Part shown: in pieces, positions 57,556 through 64,000 of the stretch
How positions within the stretch are numbered: position 1 is the stretch's first letter
How the letters are laid out: the number at the start of each line of letters is the position of its first letter
Origin: Voacanga thouarsii
Lineage: Eukaryota; Streptophyta; Magnoliopsida; Gentianales; Apocynaceae
Reading direction: 5' to 3'
Assembly: GCA_026120185.1 (NCBI GenBank)
Contig: JANUWF010002208.1
Coordinates: 744,001-808,000, forward strand
DNA length: 64,000 nucleotides
Made by a program: the position numbers and the translations under genes
The notes under the pieces: model-generated
What the model was told of the DNA's origin: nothing
The model's database searches: none
The model's input: only the letters and a program-made list of their open reading frames with translations

Positions 57556-58963
57556 GCAAAATTTTCAAATTTTTTTTTTCTGATTTTCTTTGAGATTTCA
57601 AGTTGTATTTTTAATGCATGACTTTTTGATGGATTATAGAGCATATGTTCTAGATCATTTATGGCTTATGCATGACTTTTTGCACATACTTGGACAAAGT
57701 AGTTCTCGATCAAATGCTTTGCATTGTTCTTAAACCTATTTTTCTACTAAAATTCATAGAGCATTCTAGAACTTACTTGAATACCTCTCGAGGCGAAATA
57801 AGAAAGACAGCCATGATTTAACTTAGGGATGACGGTAATAGGTCTTCGTTGGATAGTTTGAGCTTTTCAAACCTACCTATTGTTATATTATCCCTAGTGC
57901 TTATTTTGAGCCTAAATTGTTGATTTCTTTCATTAAAACCCGTCACAATATTTTGTCCATTGCTTGGTGCTGAGAGTTTGAATAATTTTCCAAATCCTTA
58001 TGCTCTTGATGGATGAAAGTATACGTATGAGAATGTTGAGAAAGAATGTTGGGGAAAAAGATCATGACTTGTTACTTTCAGTTATGGATCAATAACAAGT
58101 TGAGCTGAAAAGAAAAAGAACGAGAAGAAAGAGAAAAGAGAGATTGAAAACAAGAAAGGAAAAGAAAAGCAGAAGTAAGAGTGAGAAGAAAAAAAAGGAG
58201 TTGAAAAAGGGAAAAAGAAAGAAAGAGAAGAGAAAAGACACATTGAAGAAAGAAGAAGAAAAGAAAAGATCACAAAAGGGATGGTGATTGAACTGTACAA
58301 ATTAAGTTCATCTTAATTCTTAACACCATTGCTGGAGAATTTGAGTGACCTTGTGATCGAAATAGAAAAGAGTTGATGAAAAGAAGAGTTGAAAAAAAAG
58401 AGAGAAAAAAATGCAGGATTTGCTTAAGAGGAGTTGTAATTGCTATATGAGGTTATGGTTTGATTGATTTTTGGAATAGGAGAGCAAGAAGAGTTGGAAA
58501 TGATTGCTTCAATTATTTATCCTTTTCTTGCGAACTCTCAGTTTCTTTGCTATTCGATTCTCCTATATCCTTCATTTAATAAGCTACATTACAAGCATTT
58601 AGCCTTACATTACAAGCTTAAAAGTCCTACTTGATCTAAGTAGAATCATGAGATGTCTCGGATTAGTGGAGAGAGTGTATGAAAAGTAAGCATATGGAAT
58701 GAATATTCTTTTTGAATTGAATTCTTTCTAATAGTTTGAGAATATTGTTGAGTATTGTGATAGTTCTACTAAGTCATTTATCACTAACACGAGTCTTGCA
58801 TTGGTTGTGAAAGATGTAGTATCATGTGTTTTATGTTCTTGAATGAAGAAAGCATTAGAGATATTATTTTGAAATTGATTGAGTTATTTGTTAAACCATG
58901 TGTTTTCCTACTTGTTCTTGATACTTTGCTTGAGGACAAGCAAAGAGCTAAGTGTGGGGGAAT
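57556..58963 (+). other. Non-coding 3' region and polypurine tract of element G
   Basis: It matches element B's 3' region in reverse (9923-11159), and 57635-57665 provides the empty site for B's solo LTR. It ends GAGGACAAGCAAAGAGCTAA, then GTGTGGGGGAAT (58951-58962) directly before the LTR. That is a good plus-strand polypurine primer. No coding domain is seen. Confidence 0.75.
58090..58280 (+). repeat. GA-rich purine tract
   Basis: A run of GAAAAG/GAGAAG-type sequence; the matching tract in B is at 10560-10705. The minus-strand frame across it is composition only. Confidence 0.7.
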
Positions 58964-60246
58964 TGATAGGGGCTAAATTATTCATGTTTTTTCTAGTTAT
59001 TTGAGGTTCATTTGTAATACATTTTGTTCAATAACTAGTCATATTCCTTCATATTTGACATTTCACCCTTGGAAAGGTATTTTGTTCTTTATTTCAGATT
59101 TTTAGAGTAAAATAAAAACAAAAACATCGCGAAGCAGAGGAGAGGCGGCGCTGACTAGGGCACTGGAATCGGCGCCGGCCATGCACTATTGAAAGGAACT
59201 TCGAAGTGACGGAAAAATTGTTGAAATAGAGCATAACAGAACCAAAGCGGTGCCGGCTGTGAAGCTAGAACCGGCGCCAGCTGCATTCTGGAACACATTG
59301 TGCAAAATTCGGAGAAAAATTAGCTAACGAGTGGAGGAATAGAACAAAACTGGCGCCGGCTCTGAGAGCCAAGGCGGCCACGGCTGTGCCCTGATGCTAA
59401 GGCGGTGCTGTGATTTTTCTACGCTGTTTTTTGTAATCTGAAGAGTTTTAGTATCTCCAACTTCTACTCGGCCAAGAACTCTGTACCTACGAGTTTAGGC
59501 ATTTTCTAAGCCTATAAATAGATGGAAAAACACAAGGGAAAAAGGGAGAATTCATTGATTATCATAGAAAATCACTCAATCAAAGGAGAAATTCTTCAAG
59601 TTCAAGAAGGGTTGTACAAGAAGGTCTTCAAAGGAAGAAGAAGGAGGTTTGTCTATGAGTACTTTCTTTTACTTTGTTTTCTTTTTCTTGACAATGATAT
59701 ATTAATTATTTTATTGTAATTCAACGTTGTTTAGATATTCATGATTTCTAGAGTTGTTGGATCTTTTGATTAATTGGTTATTATTCTTAGTATTTAGTTA
59801 CTTTTGCTTATTACGATATTAGTTAGTTGGTTCTATTCATTGACTTGCTGAACCAAAGGGGGTTGATGGTAGTTTCAATTTGTTAATTTCATATTCTATT
59901 GGCTATTGACTTGCCGGACCAAAGGGGGTTGATTGCTTAGAACTAGTAATTGAAGGTTAATTGATGTCTTCCGAGACCAAGGGTTCATTAATTAATTTCA
60001 TACTTTAAATTTTCCGAGGCCAAGGGAATTTAACTAAGGATTGTGTTTAATGCATCTTTTGGATGAATTAGTTGAGACGGACTAAGTGATTCTAATTTTT
60101 GTAGAAGATAGTGATTTCATGGATTGATCATCGAAGTAAGTCTATAGTTATCCTTTATGATGCCAAGAGAGTAAATAGTTATGAAGAAGGTTGGGTACTT
60201 TAAGATCATGGTTGTCTAAACAATGGTTTGAATTGCATACTTTTCT
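58964..60246 (+). repeat. 3' LTR of element G, 3' end deleted
   Basis: It starts TGATAGGGGC and matches 54213-55450 with a TATA box at 59513-59520 and GGCGCC modules at 59140-59410. It stops at the phrase 'gcatacttttct' and passes directly to the duplicated target GCAAC. About 240-290 bp of the LTR's end is missing. Confidence 0.85.
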
Positions 60247-60253
60247 AGGCAAC

Positions 60254-60799
60254 CAGTAAGGACCAAATCATTAGCACGATATACAAGTATATAATCTCTC
60301 ATTTTTGTTAGATATTTGAGTATATACTTGACAGTTTGCTAGTGTGCTTCCCCTGGGTTTAACTGATATCTACTAACCATTGCTACTGCAAAGCAGATAT
60401 CTAGCCTAGTACAAAGCATAGCATGCATAAGACTTCCCACAACCGAAGCAGAAGGGATCCTGCTCATTTTCTGCTTGTCTTCTAGTGTTTGAGGACACTA
60501 ATTGGAAGATAAGGATAATACATGTATAATGTTTCTCTTGGTTCCTCGATCAGGGTGTTAGAAGCACCTAATATTAAATCAGTGACCAACTTCTCTTCTA
60601 ACTCTATTCTACTTGAACTCGTGATGGATGTAACTTGTTCATCATCTAAGTATCTAGCTTTAGTACTAACAAGTACTTTATGCTCTTGAGAATGACAGAA
60701 ATATTTACCTCTTATTCCTTTTGGATACCTAACAAAGTAGCATAACTCTGATTTTGGTTCTAGCTTACTTCATTTTATCAGCACATAAGTTGGACAACC
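60254..60799 (-). pseudogene. RT remnant (both ends) and RNase H start of copia element H
   Basis: Down the minus strand, the integrase end and linker (LVSTKARYLDDEQVTSITSS near 60680-60630) pass within about 150 bp to MSRIPSASVVGSLMHAMLCT (about 60468-60409). Then come LDICFAVAMVSRYQLNPGEA and VKYILKYLTKMRDYILVYRA, ending DLVLTG at about 60254. The RT palm that should lie between is absent, so an internal deletion of several hundred bp precedes or accompanies decay. Confidence 0.8.
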
Positions 60800-61500
60800 C
60801 TATATCTTGAGATGGTTCAAACTGAGCTTTTGTCCAATCCACATTTCATAGGGTGTCCTAGGTACTGATTTGGAAGGCACTAAGTTCAAAATGTATGTCG
60901 CTGTTTCTAAGGTATACTCCCAAAAAGAAATAAGAAGAGACGCATGACTCATCATGCTTCTGACTATTTTCGTCAAAGTTCTATTTATTCGCTCAGCTAC
61001 TCTATTCCACTGGGGAGTCCCAGGCACAGTTAACTAAGATACTATGCCATGATGTACCAAGTAATTCTTAAACTCATCGAGAAGGCACTCTCCACTATGA
61101 TCCGATCTCAAATTTTTAATTAATTTACCTATTTAACGCTACACTTCAGCCTTAAACTCCTTGAATTTATCAAAAAAGTCAGACTTGTGTCTCATCGATA
61201 AATATAACTAAAATGAGTGTGATCATCTGTGAAAATGATAAAGTACTCGTACCCTCCCCTAGCTAGTATAGTCATCGGACCACAAAGATCCGTATAAAGT
61301 AGTGCTAATATTTCCAAGGCTCTATCTGCCTTTCTGGTAAAAGACCTTTTGGTCATTTTACCTTTAAGGCAAGATTCACACTAAGGCAATTCTTCCAATT
61401 TCAATGAACCTAAATGCCCATCAGAATCTGATTGGGATTTATATGTCCTAATTTTATATGCCATAAATACGAGTCATTTGATATGACCTTTCTCTTTTTA
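60800..61500 (-). pseudogene. Integrase of copia element H, broken
   Basis: On the minus strand CESCLKGKMTKRSFT (near 61370) is the end of the zinc-binding domain. LLYTDLCGPM and YFIIFTDDHTHFSYIY (about 61290-61200) hold the first catalytic Asp. The open stretch 61027-60800 reads PGTPQWNRVAERINRTLTKI and YILNLVPSKSVPRTPYEMW, with the catalytic Glu in VAERINR. Stops and frameshifts lie between, near 61200-61030. Confidence 0.82.
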
Positions 61501-61839
61501 TTATCAATTTTAGTTTGAATATTGTTCACTTGATTTCTAATGGGATATATATAAAAGAGATTTCCATATATGTTTTCTGTACAAATTAAATTACCATCTC
61601 TACTGATGGAAACACCAAAATGGAAAAAAAAAAACAGAATATTCTTGATTTTTCAATTTGAAAACTAAAATCAAAATATGTTTAAAACAAGAAACATATT
61701 AAATATCTTTTAAAATTAACTTCCTATTTCAATTAAAAATAAACTCAAGATCTCCCACTACTTCATACCATATTCTTGCTCAATTGCCTACTTGAAGTCC
61801 ATGCTCACCCTTGCTAAGTCTTCTTGTCCTTCTGAACCC

Positions 61840-61910
61840 CTGCAAAGAGTTACAAACATGGTCAGTGGCTCCAAAATCAACTATCTAGAAAGATGTTGAT
61901 CCAACCATCA
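61840..61910 (-). pseudogene. Protease motif of copia element H
   Basis: The minus strand reads IVDFGATDHVCNSLQGF. The usual copia protease phrase has Asp-Ser-Gly-Ala, so Ser has become Phe (Asp-Phe-Gly-Ala). A stop precedes it. It lies between the gag zinc knuckle and integrase, as expected. Confidence 0.7.
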
Positions 61911-62154
61911 AAATAGACTTTAGGTATAGAGTAATACCTGAAATAGACTTGGCTAAAAAGTTCATACAATTTTTCTTCCAATGCCCCTTCTTGCTATATT
62001 TGAAGCATTTGCCTTTGGGCTTGAACTGATCAGATGCTTTGGGCTGGGCCCCTGGGTTGTTTTGGACCTTCCACTTCTTGAATTTCTTAGGCTTTGCATT
62101 AATTCTAAAAGAAGAAGCAGAATGAGAGACCAAGACATTTGACATGGGCTTCAT
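61885..62154 (-). pseudogene. Gag C-terminus with zinc knuckle, copia element H
   Basis: The 89-codon open stretch has a Lys-rich segment (NAKPKKFKKWKVQNN) followed by KCFKYSKKGHWKKNC, a CCHC knuckle in which the second Cys is Tyr. It would bind RNA in the capsid. It is broken upstream from the gag N-terminus. Confidence 0.75.
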
Positions 62155-62729
62155 GATCTTTTCTGTTGTCTGGGCTTCATGAGATTCATATCTAACTTGT
62201 TCATGTTGTAGTTCAACTTGAACTAAGAATATGAATCAGGTAAAGTTTCAAGAACCATGTCAATTTAGCTCTTAGGATCTATTGTTGTGCCTAGGATCTC
62301 GGCTTCCTTGAAGTAGGCATTCATTTTGAGAAGATGCTCTCGAACCAATGCCCCCTTAGCTATTCTAGTGTTCATGATTGCCCTAAAAGCTTCTTGCCTT
62401 GCGGCCTAGCTCTTGTCAGCAAACATGGTACACAATATCAAATATATGTCGTACGTAGTGGCCACGTTCTCATGCTTAGATTGGAGCACACTAGACATGG
62501 AAGCTAACATATAGTACTCAGCCATCTCGTCAACTTTCTTCCATTCCTTCTCGGTCTTTCACTCCTGATCATTGGATTCTTTCCCAATCTTAGGACAGGG
62601 ATCAGTAAGAATATACTTGTACTCTTCGATAGTGAGTACTATGTTCAGGTTTCTCTTCCAGTCTACATAATTTGGGCCTATCAACTTATTCTCCTTGAGA
62701 ATGATTGACAATAGATTGAAACCAGACAT
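62155..62729 (-). pseudogene. Gag N-terminus of copia element H
   Basis: The likely start is ATG at 62729: MSGFNLLSIILKENKLIGPN, then YVDWKRNLNIVLTIEEYKYI, the opening of the copia Gag polyprotein. The frame closes near 62559. Later parts (for example AEYYMLASMSSVLQSKHENV around 62520-62465) are readable in shifted frames with stops. Confidence 0.75.
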
Positions 62730-63284
62730 TTCTGAAATATTACAAAAAAACATTCATTTAGTTTGTAAGAAATAAAAATGCACATTCTTTATATTATTTC
62801 TGTGTTAATAGGTTACTCTTAAAACCATTATCAATAATATAAATAGTTTGGCTTTTAGAAAAACTAACAAAGCTTCGTAGAAAGATTAATAGCATTCTAA
62901 GTTACGTGTATAGCCATCAAGAAGCAAAACTTCCTAAATAGATAATAGTCTAGAAAAAGTTCTACCTGTAGGATGGCCACTGATTCACACCACCTACGGG
63001 CAATTTAGTGCTAAGAACCTCCAACATAGGTTAGTCGATCCTAACAAATACCCTAGACTTTTAATTTAACTCTTTTATTAGTTCTAGATACTTGTGAAAA
63101 TCCATCCTATATGGGGTCATGCTCAGAATGACACGAGAAAATCCACTATCTCTAATGAGAGTTGTGATGGAAGCCATGGGTCGTTGGAACCCCTCTCCCA
63201 CTTAATCTTTTATTGAATATAGAGTTTTAGGCCCAAAAATGTTTTCTATAATCTTATGGTTTCATTAACTTTAGTAAAAAATTA

Positions 63285-63465
63285 AAATTCAACATTATTA
63301 TCTATGTCAAGGATTAAATCATTTGAGAGAATAAACTATGAATTTATTTTACTATTCTGAGTTAATAACCAATTAAAAATTGATTAAATAACCTTAAGTT
63401 CAGCATTATTCTCTATGTTAAGGATTACACCATTTAACAGAATAAACCATGAACTCTTTTATTTT
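63285..63465. repeat. Imperfect direct repeat in the H leader
   Basis: Two copies of about 65-70 bp (about 63285-63350 and 63397-63462) share 'cattattctctatgt', 'aaggatta' and 'gaataaac' in the same order, with about 80 per cent identity by eye. Confidence 0.65.
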
Positions 63466-63847
63466 AAAGTTTCTTCGATTAAAACTTTTTATAAAAAACT
63501 GTTCTATCTAATGAGATTTTTGTCTCACAAGAACTTGCGCATTTGATCATAAACATGAAATAAGAATGATAACAAAAGTAAACTAGTTCATGCTCAACCT
63601 ATTCATTTATTCCAAAGTGACCAAACAATGGATTAAATATCATGAATTAAAAATTAATGATCATGTTTACTCCTAAAGTGGTTCCATCCTTTACTACTCA
63701 TTTTCATGCAAACTATTCATCCTCAGATAAATAAAACTATTGCAGAAAATTAACCTCATATAATAGTTTCAAAACATGATTACATCAAGGAAAAATTAAG
63801 GTATAGAACTTCAGCAGTACTCTCCCTTTTCTTGAACAAAATTATGC

Positions 63848-64000
63848 GCATCCACCTCTAGGCAGAATGGACCTAGCACCTGGTCTATTGGGCTCTCCTA
63901 GCACCTTCAGGTTTGTTCTGTTTCTCCAAAACCTTCGGTTGGGTAGAGTGGACTTGTCACTTGGTCCAATTGGGCCACCAGTCACCAGGCCCATTTTAGA
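63848..64000. repeat. GGCGCC-related module at the window end
   Basis: Phrases such as 'agaatggacctagcacctgg' and 'ccagtcaccaggcccatt' resemble the repeated modules of the Athila-like LTRs (for example 33360-33420), in decayed form. It is cut by the window edge. Confidence 0.45.

Larger units (their letters stand above)
54213..60248 (+). mobile_element. Pol-less Athila-like element G, inserted in copia H
   Basis: It has LTRs at 54213-55733 and 58964-60246 (3' end deleted), a near-perfect tRNA-Asp primer site, a broken homologue of the EF protein, a hydrophobic frame, and a 3' region ending in a good polypurine tract. The target duplication is GTAAC at 54208-54212 and GCAAC at 60249-60253. 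H's RNase H reads across the site. No gag-pol domain is found in the 3.2 kb internal region. LTR and 3' region are of the B type. Confidence 0.85.
51917..64000 (-). mobile_element. Ty1/copia element H, split by element G
   Basis: The minus-strand order is: leader (64000-62730), gag (62729-61885), protease (near 61880), integrase (61500-60800), RT end and RNase H (60560-60254, then 54207-53727), polypurine tract and 3' LTR (53714-51917). Integrase before RT is the copia order. The RT core is missing and element G (54213-60248) interrupts RNase H. The 5' LTR lies beyond the window. Confidence 0.82.
62730..64000 (-). other. 5' leader (possibly reaching the 5' LTR) of copia element H
   Basis: No coding domain is visible upstream of gag. 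The region is AT-rich with a purine/pyrimidine phrase 'ccctctcccacttaatc' near 63195-63215. I could not place a primer site or LTR edge, so the exact extent of H is open. The last 150 bases carry a G/C-rich module listed separately. Confidence 0.45.

Noticed and set aside
58082..58300. 72-codon Phe/Ser-rich frame
   Set aside because: It is the complement of the GA tract; pure low-complexity composition.

Overview
This window looks like plant nuclear heterochromatin, probably from a dicot, made entirely of nested and mostly decayed LTR retrotransposons. I see no host gene, rRNA, tRNA or CRISPR array. The plant assignment rests on Ty3/gypsy elements of the Athila/Tat type (tRNA-Asp primer-binding sites, protease with an LADLGAS motif, RT with FMDD), Tekay/Del-like chromovirus pieces (LTR ends TGTAACACCCC, Met-tRNA primer site, chromodomain-like Pol tail) and Ty1/copia pieces. 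The species cannot be named from the sequence.

The outer framework is a minus-strand Tekay-like element T. Its 3' LTR begins at 25524 and its 5' LTR is broken off at 51916. Three large insertions cut it. (1) A plus-strand Athila-like array (1-25523) sits in T's 3' LTR. It reads internal region, shared LTR (1230-2953), internal region, LTR (24017-25523). Inside it is minus-strand element B (8367-23780, duplication GGTAT), which itself holds three solo LTRs (11160-14160, 16361-18018, 18324-19795). (2) A minus-strand Athila-like complex (30238-48291, duplication AACTT) splits T's integrase. It was rearranged by a tandem duplication of T flank plus LTR, and invaded by a copia solo LTR (30500-32310) and a Tekay-type solo LTR (34624-38546). 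(3) A minus-strand copia element H (from 51917 past the window end) interrupts T's 5' LTR and is itself split by a plus-strand Athila-like element G (54213-60248).

The most interesting biology is in the Athila-like family. Two LTR/3'-region subfamilies can be told apart: A, C, D and EF in one, B and G in the other. Each has a member with pol (A, B) and a member in which gag-pol is absent and replaced by an unrecognised conserved reading frame (EF at 45527-46494, G at 56190-57058). Both pol-bearing members start with the same shortened gag. This suggests a long-lived partnership between pol-bearing and pol-less elements. All these LTRs carry clusters of GGCGCC-centred palindromes. Similar modules also appear in B's gag-protease linker, in a copia solo LTR and in copia H's leader.

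Nothing here looks like an intact autonomous element; every pol has stops, frameshifts, deletions or insertions. The two longest uninterrupted frames without a recognised function are the 228-codon frame at 45808-46494 and an acidic frame (about 201 codons from its first ATG) at 50279-50884, between T's primer site and its gag start.
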